A stretch of DNA of 64,000 nt from Crassaminicella indica (lineage in GTDB: Bacteria > Bacillota > Clostridia > Peptostreptococcales > Thermotaleaceae), in contig NZ_CP078093.1 of assembly GCF_019203185.1 (NCBI RefSeq), positions 806,001 through 870,000 of the forward strand. Direction: 5' to 3'. The notes under the pieces were generated by a model. The model was not told the DNA's origin. It saw only the letters and a program-made list of their open reading frames with translations, and ran no database searches. Shown here one piece after another: positions 31,111-39,909 of the stretch (its first letter is position 1; each line of letters opens with the position of its first letter). The position numbers and the translations under genes are program-made.

Positions 31111-31146
31111 AAAAAAGTGCGAATTCATAGAGAATTCGCACTTTAA
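31111..31146 (-). terminator. Riboswitch-controlled terminator 2 (proximal)
   Basis: AAAGTGCGAATTC and GAATTCGCACTTT form a perfect hairpin followed by TTTTAAT. It sits between the second TPP aptamer and thiS, so it is the probable off-switch of that aptamer. Confidence 0.85.
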
Positions 31147-31162
31147 ATAATAGCGTACAAAA

Positions 31163-31250
31163 TATTCCCTACGTTGGCATTACCCAAATCAGGTTATACG
31201 GGTCAGAGATTTCATCTCTTTCTCAGCCCATCAACATGAGCTCCCCATAG
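31163..31250 (-). promoter_or_regulatory. TPP riboswitch 2 (proximal, THI element)
   Basis: Minus strand: GGGGAGCTC...GGGCTGAGAAAGAGAT...CTCTGACCCG, ATAACCTGATTTGGGTAATG and CCAACGTAGGGAA, the conserved thi-box parts (CUGAGA, ACCCG, ACCUGAU, GUAAUGCC). It is complete and folds in the standard order. Confidence 0.95.
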
Positions 31251-31272
31251 TTTATAAAATTTTCCATTTTAA

Positions 31273-31296
31273 AAAGCTTACCCTAGGGTAAGCTTT
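31273..31296 (-). terminator. Riboswitch-controlled terminator 1 (distal)
   Basis: The perfect palindrome AAAGCTTACCCTAGGGTAAG followed by CTTTTTAAAA lies between the two TPP aptamers, so the first aptamer has its own terminator. Confidence 0.75.
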
Positions 31297-31319
31297 AAAA
31301 ATAATCATTTTTATCTTTA

Positions 31320-31398
31320 GCTTCCCTACGGCAGTATTAACTGCATCAGGTTATAAGGGTTAGGATTTCTCCCTCTCAGCCAAAAGGCACCCCTAGCA
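31320..31398 (-). promoter_or_regulatory. TPP riboswitch 1 (distal, THI element)
   Basis: Minus strand: AGGGGTGCCTTTTGGCTGAGAG, CCTAACCCTTATAACCTGAT, then GTTAATACTGCCGTAGGGAA. All conserved thi-box parts are present. It is the upstream of two aptamers in the same leader. Confidence 0.95.
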
Positions 31399-31467
31399 TT
31401 TCTATTCTATTCTCTTTTATTGTAATCCTTAATTATGATTTTGTAAAGTTTTTGATTATATACCTAA

Positions 31468-33165
31468 TTATTCTAATCCATATCTCTTCAATTTCTTATA
31501 AAGTCCTACACGGCTAATTCCAAGAGATTTCGCTGTTTGATATTTGTTTCCATTATTCTCTTTCAAACAGGCTACTATCATATCTTTCTCCATTTCTTCT
31601 ACCATCTCTTTTAATGACTTATTTCCTATAGGATAGTTTTTTTTATCATTTTTAGTAAGTCTTGTTGGTAAATGCTTTGGTTTTATTATTAAGTCTGAAT
31701 CTAAAAGGTTTATAGCCCTTTCAATAACATTTTCAAGCTCTCTTATATTTCCAGGCCAAGCATATTTTTTTAATATTTCTATCGCTCCCTGAGAAATCCC
31801 TTCTACATAAATACCTAATCTATTAGATAATTTCATTTTAAGTTCATTAGCAAGGGCTTCTATATCTTCTTTTCTTTCTCTAAGAGGAGGTATCTTAATA
31901 GACATTACATTTAATCTATAAAAAAGGTCTTCACGAAATTCACCATTCTTCACTAGAGCATCTAAATCTTTATTCGTAGATGAAATAATTCTAACATCTA
32001 TTTTTCGAATCACATTCCCTCCAAGTCTTTCTACCTCTTTTTCCTGAAGAACCCTTAAAAGCTTTGCCTGCATAGCAAAAGGCATATCCCCTATCTCATC
32101 TAACAAAATCGTTCCTCCATTTGCAAGCTCAAATTTCCCTTCCTTTCCTCCCTTTTTAGCACCTGTAAAAGCACCCTCTTCATATCCAAACAATTCTGAT
32201 TCTAGTAATTCTGCTGGTATAGCTGCACAGTTTATTTTTACAAAAGGTCCTAAATATCTATTGCTAGCATTATGAATAGAATGAGCAAAAAGCTCCTTAC
32301 CTGTTCCACTCTCTCCTGTAATAAGAACATTAGAACTCGTTTTTGCTGCTTTCATTGCCATATCCTTTACAATACTCATACTCGGACTTTCTCCTACTAA
32401 ATCTTGAAAGGAATATTTTGCAGACCTCTCCTTATTAAGTTCACTTTTATAGTAAGCAATCTCCTTCTCTAGTTTGGATATTTTTTTACTAAGTGTTTGA
32501 AAATCTCTTATATCCTTAAACATAACCTTTCCAACTGCACCAATAATTCTTCCATCCTTTTTAATAGGAACACGCATAGAGATCATTCTTTTATTTTTTA
32601 TTTCCTGAATTTCTCCCACTTCCATAATTCCAGTTTCTAATACAACATGAAGTCTTGTATTCTCAATAACCTCTGCTACATGTTTTCCTTCAGGCTCTGA
32701 TATATCTAAAAATTCTTTATAGGCTTTACTCATCATAGTAATGATTCCATTTTCATCAACAACAGTAACCCATTCATTGGCTGTATCCAAAATAGTATTT
32801 AGTATTTCTATATATATCTTATCCTTATCCATTTCTTTGCTCATTTTTCTATAATTAGTAATATCATGGAATAAAGCCATTGCTCCTTCAACATTTCCTT
32901 CTAATATCATTGGCATCATACTCATTCTATACTGTCTTTTATTGATGCAAACATTCCTATTTAATTCCTCTTTTCCTGTTTTCACAATAATAGGAAGTCT
33001 ACAGTTTGGAATAATCTTGTGAATATGTTTTCCTATAATATCCTCTTTTTTTAAATCAAGTAATTTTTCAGCACGCTGGTTCATGACCATTATATTTCCA
33101 GCTTGATCTATTGCTAAAAGTGCATCAGGAATATTATTAATTAAAGCATCAAAGTATTTACTCAT
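31468..33165 (-). CDS. Sigma-54-dependent activator with two PAS domains
   Basis: 565 residues. PAS 1 (about 5-105), PAS 2 (about 120-222), a short coiled linker, the AAA+ domain with Walker A GESGTGKE (about 284-291), the sigma-54-contacting GAFTGA loop (331-336) and Walker B ILLDEIGDMP. A C-terminal Fis-type helix-turn-helix (about 525-565, KYQTAKSLGISRVGLYKKLKRYG) ends it. The intact GAFTGA means it should activate sigma-54 promoters. It is 160 bases downstream of hbd, which has a -24/-12 promoter, so hbd is a likely target, but the signal sensed is unknown. A terminator separates it from hbd. Confidence 0.92.
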   Translation of the reverse strand: MSKYFDALINNIPDALLAIDQAGNIMVMNQRAEKLLDLKKEDIIGKHIHKIIPNCRLPIIVKTGKEELNRNVCINKRQYRMSMMPMILEGNVEGAMALFHDITNYRKMSKEMDKDKIYIEILNTILDTANEWVTVVDENGIITMMSKAYKEFLDISEPEGKHVAEVIENTRLHVVLETGIMEVGEIQEIKNKRMISMRVPIKKDGRIIGAVGKVMFKDIRDFQTLSKKISKLEKEIAYYKSELNKERSAKYSFQDLVGESPSMSIVKDMAMKAAKTSSNVLITGESGTGKELFAHSIHNASNRYLGPFVKINCAAIPAELLESELFGYEEGAFTGAKKGGKEGKFELANGGTILLDEIGDMPFAMQAKLLRVLQEKEVERLGGNVIRKIDVRIISSTNKDLDALVKNGEFREDLFYRLNVMSIKIPPLRERKEDIEALANELKMKLSNRLGIYVEGISQGAIEILKKYAWPGNIRELENVIERAINLLDSDLIIKPKHLPTRLTKNDKKNYPIGNKSLKEMVEEMEKDMIVACLKENNGNKYQTAKSLGISRVGLYKKLKRYGLE

Positions 33166-33293
33166 GCTCAGCCCTCCTCAAAGCAAGGACAATATATTTA
33201 CAAAGCATACTTTATACAATTTCACTGAAATTATATCATATATTTTGAATTTCTCAAAACTTGTCGAATTTTGCGTATATTTAAAGCTAATAA

Positions 33294-33321
33294 AATCCCT
33301 TGATACACGTATCAAGAGATT
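33294..33321 (-). terminator. Terminator downstream of hbd
   Basis: AATCTCTTGATAC and GTATCAAGGGATT pair around GT and are followed by TTATT on the minus strand. Confidence 0.75.
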
Positions 33322-33328
33322 ATTATTT

Positions 33329-34168
33329 TTAATATTGATAAAATCCTTTCCCTGTCTTTCTACCTAAAAGATTTCCCTTCACCATCTTTTTCAACAATGG
33401 ATGAGGTCTATATTTTGGATCTCCAAATTCTTTGTAAAGCACTTCCATGATCGCTAAATTCACATCATTTCCTATTAAATCAGCTAAAGCTAAAGGACCT
33501 ATAGGGTGATTTGCACCCAATTTCATAGCTTTATCAATATCTTCAGCACTTGCAATACCTTCTGCTAAAATACCAATAGCTTCATTAATCATAGGAATTA
33601 AAATTCTATTTACTACAAACCCTGGGGCCTCTTCTACTTCTACAGGGATTTTATCTATTTTTTTAGTCATTTCTAAAACATTATTTTTAGTTTCTTCAGA
33701 TGTAGCAACTCCCTTTATAACTTCTACAAGCTTCATAACAGGAACTGGATTAAAAAAATGCATTCCTATAACCTTATCAGGTCTATTAGTTGCAGTAGCT
33801 ATTTCTGTTATGGAAAGTGATGATGTATTAGTAGCTAAAATAGTTTCTTTTTTACAAACTTTATCCAGCTCTGCAAATATTTCTTTCTTTTTTTCAATAC
33901 ATTCTACTGCTGCTTCTACTACTAGATCTACATCTACTATATCCATCCCCGTAGTAGTTGTTATTCTTCCTAATATCTCATTTTTCTCTTTCTCAGTAGT
34001 TTTTCCATTTTTAATACACTTTTCTAAATTTTTTGTGATCATCTCAAGTCCTCTTTCTAAAGAACTTTCTTGAATATCTTTCATGATCACTTGGTATCCT
34101 GCTTGCGCAAAAGCTTGTACGATTCCTGATCCCATTGTTCCAGCACCAATTACACAAATCTTTTCCAT
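33329..34168 (-). CDS. hbd: 3-hydroxybutyryl-CoA dehydrogenase
   Basis: It reduces acetoacetyl-CoA to 3-hydroxybutyryl-CoA in butyrate-type fermentation, or the reverse. The 279-residue protein has the NAD-binding [16 protein letters not shown] (about 5-20), [16 protein letters not shown] (catalytic His-Glu, about 137-152), and the C-terminal domain [16 protein letters not shown] and DLIGND. The start at 34168 is preceded by GGGAGG six bases upstream. An upstream in-frame extension is rejected because it lacks a ribosome site and would overlap the -24/-12 promoter. No crotonase or thiolase is beside it, so it is an isolated gene. Confidence 0.93.
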   Translation of the reverse strand: MEKICVIGAGTMGSGIVQAFAQAGYQVIMKDIQESSLERGLEMITKNLEKCIKNGKTTEKEKNEILGRITTTTGMDIVDVDLVVEAAVECIEKKKEIFAELDKVCKKETILATNTSSLSITEIATATNRPDKVIGMHFFNPVPVMKLVEVIKGVATSEETKNNVLEMTKKIDKIPVEVEEAPGFVVNRILIPMINEAIGILAEGIASAEDIDKAMKLGANHPIGPLALADLIGNDVNLAIMEVLYKEFGDPKYRPHPLLKKMVKGNLLGRKTGKGFYQY

Positions 34169-34236
34169 AAAGAACCTCCCAAATTTTATTTTATAAATTG
34201 CTTTTATAATTTTTTCAGTATCATAAAATCTACTAC

Positions 34237-34252
34237 GCAAATCTTATACCAA
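34237..34252 (-). promoter_or_regulatory. Sigma-54 (-24/-12) promoter candidate of hbd
   Basis: Minus strand TTGGTATAAGATTTGCGTA has GG at -24 and GC at -12 with correct spacing (TTGGTAT, N5, TTGC). It lies about 70 bases before the hbd start. The activator gene at 31468 lies just downstream of hbd. Confidence 0.7.
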
Positions 34253-34354
34253 GTTTTTATTTTATTCATAAAAGTTTTAATCCGTTGCTTTCATTTGAAC
34301 TACTTATATTCATTTACTCATTTACTTTTATACCTTTATCTACAAGTGCTGTTT

Positions 34355-34371
34355 TGTAAATTAAGTAAACA
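34355..34371. promoter_or_regulatory. Inverted-repeat site A, possible activator site
   Basis: TGTAAATTAAGTAAACA, a variant of the perfect site 58 bases away. It lies about 110 bases upstream of the hbd -24 element, a normal distance for a sigma-54 enhancer. Confidence 0.5.
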
Positions 34372-34412
34372 CTATAATGAGATTTTACTGCATCCTACAC
34401 ATACTTCATATG

Positions 34413-34429
34413 TGTAAATTAAGTTTACA
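34413..34429. promoter_or_regulatory. Inverted-repeat site B, possible activator site
   Basis: TGTAAATTAAGTTTACA, a perfect TGTAAA-N5-TTTACA palindrome in the divergent hbd/hpdB spacer, about 170 bases from the hbd promoter and about 150 bases from the hpdB start. Confidence 0.6.
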
Positions 34430-34574
34430 TATTTCTTTTGATTTACACTCGTTTCAAAAAATTATTTTTATGTAAATCTGTCATATTCTTTTCGCAAATA
34501 CAATACACATTATTATATGTAAAGCTTAGCTTTCTTTTTTCATAAAAATTCAAATAAAAAAAGGGGGGGTTTTG

Positions 34575-37292
34575 ATGGGAACTAAAAAAAAATTAGCAGA
34601 TATTTTAGCAGCAAAAGGGTTACCCATCAATTTCCAAGCTGGTGGGAGCGCACCAGAAAAAATGATCGATAGAGAAGTAAAAAAAGAACCTACTGAACGC
34701 GCAAAAAAATTAAGAGACATTTATTACGACACATTATCTTCTGCCAATACTGAATTTCCTTATTGGTACACCCGTAAATGGAATGAATTAGAAGGTGAAG
34801 TTACAGTTGTCAGACGTGCAGAAGCATTGAAATGTGCTTTTTCTCATCTAACTCCTGTTATATTCCCTGGTGAAAAGCTTGTTATGCAAAAAGCAAGCTA
34901 TTATAGAGGTTCCTTCCCAATGCCATGGTTATCAGAGGGATTTTTTGTAGCAAAAGAGGACGAACTTTACAAAGAAGCATTAGAAAGAGGAAGTGCTAGT
35001 GCAGGAGAATTAAGCAAATTTGGTACAGGCGGTGGAAATGTTACAGAAAGCTTTGGCAATGTAGTTTCTATAGCTGGTAAATTTGGAATGCGCAAAGAAG
35101 AAATCCCTGTATTAGTAAAGTTGGCTAAAGAATGGGTTGGACGAAGCGTAGATGATTTGGGTCATAAATATGAACAGATGGTTCCAGAATATCAAATGAA
35201 AGAAAACATAATGAGATCTCTTATTTGTATGTTTGACTCTGGATTTACTTTACCACAAGGACGTGAAATCATTAACTATTACTATCCTCTACAGTACGGC
35301 TTTGATGCCCTTATTGAAATGGCTGAGGATTGTAAGAAAAAGGTTGCAGGACGAGCAGGTGGTGATGGTCTTATTGGTATGGACCGTTTGTATTTCTATG
35401 AAGCTGTAAAAATAGTTTTAGAAGGTGTGCAAGCTTGGATTCTAAATTATGCAAAAGAAGCAAAAAGACTATCATCAGCAACTGTAGATCCTGTTCAGAA
35501 AAAAGAGTATGAGGAAATATCATCTTGTTTAGAATGGATTTCTCACAAACAACCTCGCAGCTTTAGAGAAGCCCTTCAGCTTACTTATATTGTACACATC
35601 GCTTGCTTAAATGAAGATGCTATTTCTGGATTATCTCCTGGAAGACTCGGACAAATTCTTTATCCGTGGTTTGAACAAGATATAGATGCTGGTCGTATTA
35701 CAGAAAAAGAAGTTCTTGAGCTTTTAGAGCTTCACAGAATTAAAATGACTTGTATTGACTGTTTTGCATCTACTGGAGTTGTAGGTGGCGTTCTTTCTGG
35801 AAATACTTTTAATAACTTAAGCATCGGTGGTTTGACAAGAGATGGTAAATCTGCTACAAACCCTCTTGAAATGCTTATTGTAGAAGCAGGGATTACTTGT
35901 GCAACTCCACAGCCGACTTTGTCAGTTCTTTATGATGAAAAATTGCCAGAAGAATTCTTATTAAAATGTATTGAATGTGATAAAACAGGTACAGGATATC
36001 CAGCTTGGATGAATAATAGAGGCGGTATTGAATTTTTATTACAGCAATACGGTTCTGAAGGAATGACCGTAGAAGAGGCTCGCTCCTTTGCTATTGGAGG
36101 ATGTCTTGAAACTTCTCCTGCCTGTTGGAAAACATTGACTCTTAATGGAAAAACTTATGAGATTCCAGGTGGCGCAGGTCAACCAACTAGTGTAGGTGTA
36201 CACTTTATCGCAAATCCAAAGATACTTGAGTTAGTTATCACAAATGGTAAGGATCATAGAACAGGACTTCAAGTATATCCTCCTCATAATAAAAAGCTCG
36301 AAAGCTATGAGGAGTTATGGGAATGCTTTAAAGATTACTATGAGATGACTGTTGACTGCTTAACAACAACTAACAATATTCAACACGATATCTGGAGAAA
36401 ACATAATATGTCCATATTTAGTTCTATGTTAAAGCCAGATTGTTTAGATAAAGGCCATCATATAGGTCATTTAGGATATCGTTACAACGCAACCTTTAAT
36501 GTTGAAAGCTGTGGTACTATCAATATGGTAAACTCATTAGCAGCTATTAAAAAATTAGTCTATGACGATAAAAAGTATACGATTGATGATATGCGTGAAG
36601 CTATGCTTCACAACTTTGGTTTTAAAGCTGCTGATGAAATCGGAAGCTATTCTTTAGCAGATCAGGAAAAAGCACAAATAAACGACCCATATGACGATCT
36701 TTATGGAGATTGCTTGACATCTCCAAAATATGGTAATGACGACCCATATGTAGATAATATCTTAAAAGAATATGAAGAATGGTTCTGCAAAATGTGTAGA
36801 AATCATGAATCCCTTTATGGTAAGCCATTATATGCTTGTCAGATTTCAGTTTCAACTCACGGGGCACAAGGTCGCGCAACACTTGCTTCCGCTGATGGTC
36901 GTTTATCTGGTACAACTTATGCAGATGGTTCTATGTCTGCTTATCCAGGAACAGACAAACACGGTCCTTATGCATTATTTCAATCTGCTACTGTTTGGGA
37001 CCATACTCAATCTCAAAACTCTCAGATGAACTTAAAGATTCATCCAAGTGCTATTAGGGGCATAGAAGGTTCTAAAAAGCTATTAGATTTAACTAGAGCT
37101 TATATGAGAAAAGGTGGATTCCATATTCAATACAATATAGTTGACTCTAAAGTCCTTAAAGCTGCTCAAGAAAAACCTGAAAACTATAGAGATTTGATGG
37201 TTAGGGTTGCAGGCTTTACACAGTATTGGTGTGAAATCGGCAAACCAATCCAAGATGAAGTAATTGCAAGAACTGAATATGAAGGGGTGTAA
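34575..37292 (+). CDS. hpdB: 4-hydroxyphenylacetate decarboxylase large subunit (glycyl radical enzyme)
   Basis: A 905-residue glycyl radical enzyme. The thiyl-radical Cys lies in [11 protein letters not shown] (Cys about 510, with the CxE Glu at 512). The glycyl radical is in RVAGFTQYW near the C-terminus (Gly about 880). The Cys-to-Gly distance (370 residues), total length and CLE motif match HPAD enzymes of Clostridium. HPAD decarboxylates 4-hydroxyphenylacetate, the product of tyrosine fermentation, to p-cresol. The small iron-sulfur subunit next to it separates HPAD from the indoleacetate and phenylacetate decarboxylases, which lack it. Run GGGGGGG lies before the ATG; TTG three bases earlier is too close to that run. 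Neighbours are hpdC (three bases away), a transporter and the activase. Confidence 0.92.
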   Translation: MGTKKKLADILAAKGLPINFQAGGSAPEKMIDREVKKEPTERAKKLRDIYYDTLSSANTEFPYWYTRKWNELEGEVTVVRRAEALKCAFSHLTPVIFPGEKLVMQKASYYRGSFPMPWLSEGFFVAKEDELYKEALERGSASAGELSKFGTGGGNVTESFGNVVSIAGKFGMRKEEIPVLVKLAKEWVGRSVDDLGHKYEQMVPEYQMKENIMRSLICMFDSGFTLPQGREIINYYYPLQYGFDALIEMAEDCKKKVAGRAGGDGLIGMDRLYFYEAVKIVLEGVQAWILNYAKEAKRLSSATVDPVQKKEYEEISSCLEWISHKQPRSFREALQLTYIVHIACLNEDAISGLSPGRLGQILYPWFEQDIDAGRITEKEVLELLELHRIKMTCIDCFASTGVVGGVLSGNTFNNLSIGGLTRDGKSATNPLEMLIVEAGITCATPQPTLSVLYDEKLPEEFLLKCIECDKTGTGYPAWMNNRGGIEFLLQQYGSEGMTVEEARSFAIGGCLETSPACWKTLTLNGKTYEIPGGAGQPTSVGVHFIANPKILELVITNGKDHRTGLQVYPPHNKKLESYEELWECFKDYYEMTVDCLTTTNNIQHDIWRKHNMSIFSSMLKPDCLDKGHHIGHLGYRYNATFNVESCGTINMVNSLAAIKKLVYDDKKYTIDDMREAMLHNFGFKAADEIGSYSLADQEKAQINDPYDDLYGDCLTSPKYGNDDPYVDNILKEYEEWFCKMCRNHESLYGKPLYACQISVSTHGAQGRATLASADGRLSGTTYADGSMSAYPGTDKHGPYALFQSATVWDHTQSQNSQMNLKIHPSAIRGIEGSKKLLDLTRAYMRKGGFHIQYNIVDSKVLKAAQEKPENYRDLMVRVAGFTQYWCEIGKPIQDEVIARTEYEGV

Positions 37293-37295
37293 ATA

Positions 37296-37562
37296 ATGAG
37301 TGAAAAGAACTTAAAACATCATGATTGCTTAAATTTCGCACCAATTGACGTTGCGAAGGGCATTTGTAGAATAACTAATAAAATTATTTTTACAGATACA
37401 AATACATGTCCAAAATTTATTGCTTTAAAAAAATGTAAAAATTGTGCCCACTTTACAAATCCTAATAGTAAAAATATCGGCACTTGTTTAGGACTAGAAA
37501 AAGAATCATGGACGTATGGTGAGCTTTGCGCTGTAACTTGTGAAGGTTATAAAGAAAAATAG
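37296..37562 (+). CDS. hpdC: 4-hydroxyphenylacetate decarboxylase small Fe-S subunit
   Basis: 88 residues with eight cysteines at 11, 24, 38, 47, 50, 64, 78 and 82 plus His 8. The set His8/Cys11/Cys24/Cys38 and the set Cys47/Cys50/Cys64/Cys82 reproduce the ligand spacing I recall for the two [4Fe-4S] clusters of the known HpdC. It forms the hetero-octamer with HpdB and is thought to regulate the decarboxylase and keep it stable. It starts three bases after hpdB. It is followed by a hairpin before the transporter. Confidence 0.92.
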   Translation: MSEKNLKHHDCLNFAPIDVAKGICRITNKIIFTDTNTCPKFIALKKCKNCAHFTNPNSKNIGTCLGLEKESWTYGELCAVTCEGYKEK

Positions 37563-37576
37563 TTTGCATTAGCAAA

Positions 37577-37609
37577 AGAAGAGCGCCATTAAAATTTAGC
37601 GCTCTTCTT
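37577..37609 (+). terminator. Intraoperon hairpin after hpdC
   Basis: AAGAAGAGCGC and GCGCTCTTCTT form a perfect stem with a loop of about 12 bases, followed by ATTTATAAAA. It lies between hpdC and the transporter gene and is a probable partial terminator or 3' stabiliser. Confidence 0.75.
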
Positions 37610-37635
37610 ATTTATAAAATGAGGAGGCTTAAAAA

Positions 37636-38895
37636 ATGGATGAAAGAAAAGCAAAACATTTAGGTCATATGGTTGTTATCGCTTCATGGCTTGCTGTTTT
37701 TTGTCTTTTTGGTTATAGGTCTACCTTCTCTGTCCTTTTAGGTCCTATGTCTAAAGGTTTAGGATGGAGTGTTTCCCAACTGTCATTAGGATATTCTCTA
37801 ATGATGACTGTTTATGCCATCACCGCTTTTTTCAGTGGAATGATCATCGATAAATGGGGTACAAAACCAGCTTATGCCATTGGCTCTGTTTGTGCAGCCC
37901 TCGGTTTTTATATCACTAGCAATGCACAAACCTATCTGTCATATTTGATTCCATATGTAATTTTTGCTGGTGTTGGCACAGGTATGCTTTGGGTTTCTTC
38001 AACTGTTTCTGTACGGAAATGGTATGTGGGAAAATCATATGCTACAATGTGGGGTTTTGCCTTTATGGGTGCTCCTGTTGCACAGGTTGTTTTAAGCTTG
38101 GGTGTAAAAAAAGTACTTTTAACTATGGATTGGCGTCTAGCCATGAAGGGGTTGGCTGTTGTTGTTTTTGTTGCTCTTGTTATAGCAGCTTTGATTGCAA
38201 AGAAAAATCCACAAGATTATGGTCTTAAACCATTTGGGCTTGTAAACAATAACAATTCTCCTAAAAAGGATGATTATGTTTGGGGTCTTAAAGAAGCTTT
38301 TAGCAAACCTGCCATTTGGGGTGCTATTTTAGCTTTCTTAACTAGCATGGTAGCTGAATTTTTGATTTGGACACAAGTAGTCATGTATTGGACCCGCGAT
38401 ATCAAATTATCCTTAGATACAGCTACAAACCTATACGTTATTATTGGTATTGCTGGAATATTCACCATGCCTCTTATGGGAAAAGTAGCAGACCATATTG
38501 TTTCAAAATCTACTTCAGAAGCAAAGGGAAGAAAAACCATGCTCATTTTTGCTCCTATCATGGGTGTGATTGCTTGTATACTTTTACTCAGCACAAAAGC
38601 GTCTATGGTATTTAGCGCTATCTCCTGTCTTTTGTTTGCAGTTTATTGGGCTATTGAACCAGGTGGTGTTGCTGGATATGCAGGTTCTATTTACGGAGGA
38701 AAAACTTTAGGAAAGATTTGGGGAGCAGCTACATTAATAGTTATGGGAATCGGCCCTGCTGTAGGAAGCTTCATGGGTGGATACTTATTTGACATATCAG
38801 GAAATTACCAAAACTCTATCATTTTTGCAACATGTTCCTTTGCTATTTCTGCAGTTGTAGCTTTCTTCTTGCCTTTGTCTGCAGAACACAAATGA
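37636..38895 (+). CDS. Major facilitator superfamily transporter of the decarboxylase cluster
   Basis: A 419-residue carrier with about 12 transmembrane helices, organised as two six-helix bundles. The MFS loop motif is visible between helices 2 and 3 (GMIIDKWGTKPAY, about 66-78) and a hydrophilic central loop (about 195-215). It resembles the oxalate/formate-type and aromatic acid MFS carriers. It lies between hpdC and hpdA, so uptake of 4-hydroxyphenylacetate or export of p-cresol is likely, by context only. GGAGG precedes the ATG. An MFS gene also accompanies the indoleacetate decarboxylase cluster of Olsenella. Confidence 0.85.
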   Translation: MDERKAKHLGHMVVIASWLAVFCLFGYRSTFSVLLGPMSKGLGWSVSQLSLGYSLMMTVYAITAFFSGMIIDKWGTKPAYAIGSVCAALGFYITSNAQTYLSYLIPYVIFAGVGTGMLWVSSTVSVRKWYVGKSYATMWGFAFMGAPVAQVVLSLGVKKVLLTMDWRLAMKGLAVVVFVALVIAALIAKKNPQDYGLKPFGLVNNNNSPKKDDYVWGLKEAFSKPAIWGAILAFLTSMVAEFLIWTQVVMYWTRDIKLSLDTATNLYVIIGIAGIFTMPLMGKVADHIVSKSTSEAKGRKTMLIFAPIMGVIACILLLSTKASMVFSAISCLLFAVYWAIEPGGVAGYAGSIYGGKTLGKIWGAATLIVMGIGPAVGSFMGGYLFDISGNYQNSIIFATCSFAISAVVAFFLPLSAEHK

Positions 38896-38916
38896 TCCAA
38901 AAAGGAGTTTAGAGAA

Positions 38917-39855
38917 ATGAAAGAAAAAAAAGGATTACTATTTGATATTCAAAGCTATTCTGTTCATGATGGCCCCGGTTGTAGAACTATATGTTTTTTT
39001 AGTGGATGTCCACTTCAATGCGAATGGTGCGCTAACCCTGAAGGCTGGACATATAAAGAAAAACTCATGTTTGCACAAAGCAAATGTAAGCATTCTAAAG
39101 GCTGTACCCGTTGCATTACCGCATGTCCACATGGAGCTATCCAATTTGATAATGGAAAAATATTTATTGACAGGAATTTTTGTAGTAGCTGCAAAACCTT
39201 TGACTGTACAAAAGTATGCTACCATGAAGCTTTAAAGGTTTGTGGCAAGTGGTATACACCAGCTGAACTTATGAAAATCCTTGCTCGTGATCGTCAATAT
39301 TGGGGTAAAAATGGTGGTGTTACCTTCAGTGGTGGAGAACCCTTTATGCAAAAAGATTTTCTATTGGAAATGCTTAAGCTATGCAAAGAAAAATATATTC
39401 ATAAAGCCATAGAAACTACTGCTTATACAAATTCTCACGATTTTCTTCAAATAATGGATTATATTGATTTTGCTTTTATCGATATAAAGCATATGGATAG
39501 AGAAAAACACAAGGAAAAAACAGGTGTTTATAATGATTTGATTTTAAAAAATATCGAACAGTTAGCTCATTCATCTTGGAAAGGTAGATTAGTTTTAAGA
39601 ATGCCTGTTATTAGAAGCTTTAATGATACAGATGAAAATATCCATAAGCTAATTAAGTTCATGAAAAGACTTGAACTATTCGAAATCAATATCCTTCCTT
39701 TCCATAGGCTTGGTGATTCAAAATGGAATCAGTTAGGAAAGGTTTATCCTTATAAGGATGAAGCACCTACCCCTGCTGAAAAGTTAAATGCCATTCAAGA
39801 TCTTTTTCTAAATAATGATATTGCTTGTTATATTGCTCATGATACTAGCTTTTAA
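38917..39855 (+). CDS. hpdA: 4-hydroxyphenylacetate decarboxylase activating enzyme (radical SAM)
   Basis: A 312-residue glycyl-radical-enzyme activase. It generates the glycyl radical on HpdB with SAM. The radical SAM motif is CPLQCEWC (about 31-38). Two further ferredoxin-type cluster regions lie in the insert: CKHSKGCTRCITACPHG (about 53-69) and CSSCKTFDCTKVCYHEA (about 89-105). VTFSGGEPFMQ is the SAM-binding GGE motif. This layout matches HpdA and related activases. It is the last gene of the cluster, followed by a shared terminator. Confidence 0.92.
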   Translation: MKEKKGLLFDIQSYSVHDGPGCRTICFFSGCPLQCEWCANPEGWTYKEKLMFAQSKCKHSKGCTRCITACPHGAIQFDNGKIFIDRNFCSSCKTFDCTKVCYHEALKVCGKWYTPAELMKILARDRQYWGKNGGVTFSGGEPFMQKDFLLEMLKLCKEKYIHKAIETTAYTNSHDFLQIMDYIDFAFIDIKHMDREKHKEKTGVYNDLILKNIEQLAHSSWKGRLVLRMPVIRSFNDTDENIHKLIKFMKRLELFEINILPFHRLGDSKWNQLGKVYPYKDEAPTPAEKLNAIQDLFLNNDIACYIAHDTSF

Positions 39856-39862
39856 TTAATAT

Positions 39863-39905
39863 AAAAAGAGTCCAACAATGAATAACCCTTATTGGACTCT
39901 TTTTA
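39863..39905. terminator. Bidirectional terminator between hpdA and the antiporter operon
   Basis: AAAAAGAGTCCAA pairs with TTGGACTCTTTTT around a loop of about 16 bases. It serves both convergent operons. Confidence 0.85.
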
Positions 39906-39909
39906 TATA

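Noticed and set aside
34430-34570. A -24/-12 promoter facing hpdB
   Set aside because: No GG-N10-GC pair exists in the region apart from the ribosome site. The best candidate (TGTCAT...CGC) has wrong spacing.
34575-37292. Pyruvate formate-lyase or choline trimethylamine-lyase
   Set aside because: The GGCLETSP active-site motif and the adjacent eight-Cys small subunit match 4-hydroxyphenylacetate decarboxylase instead.
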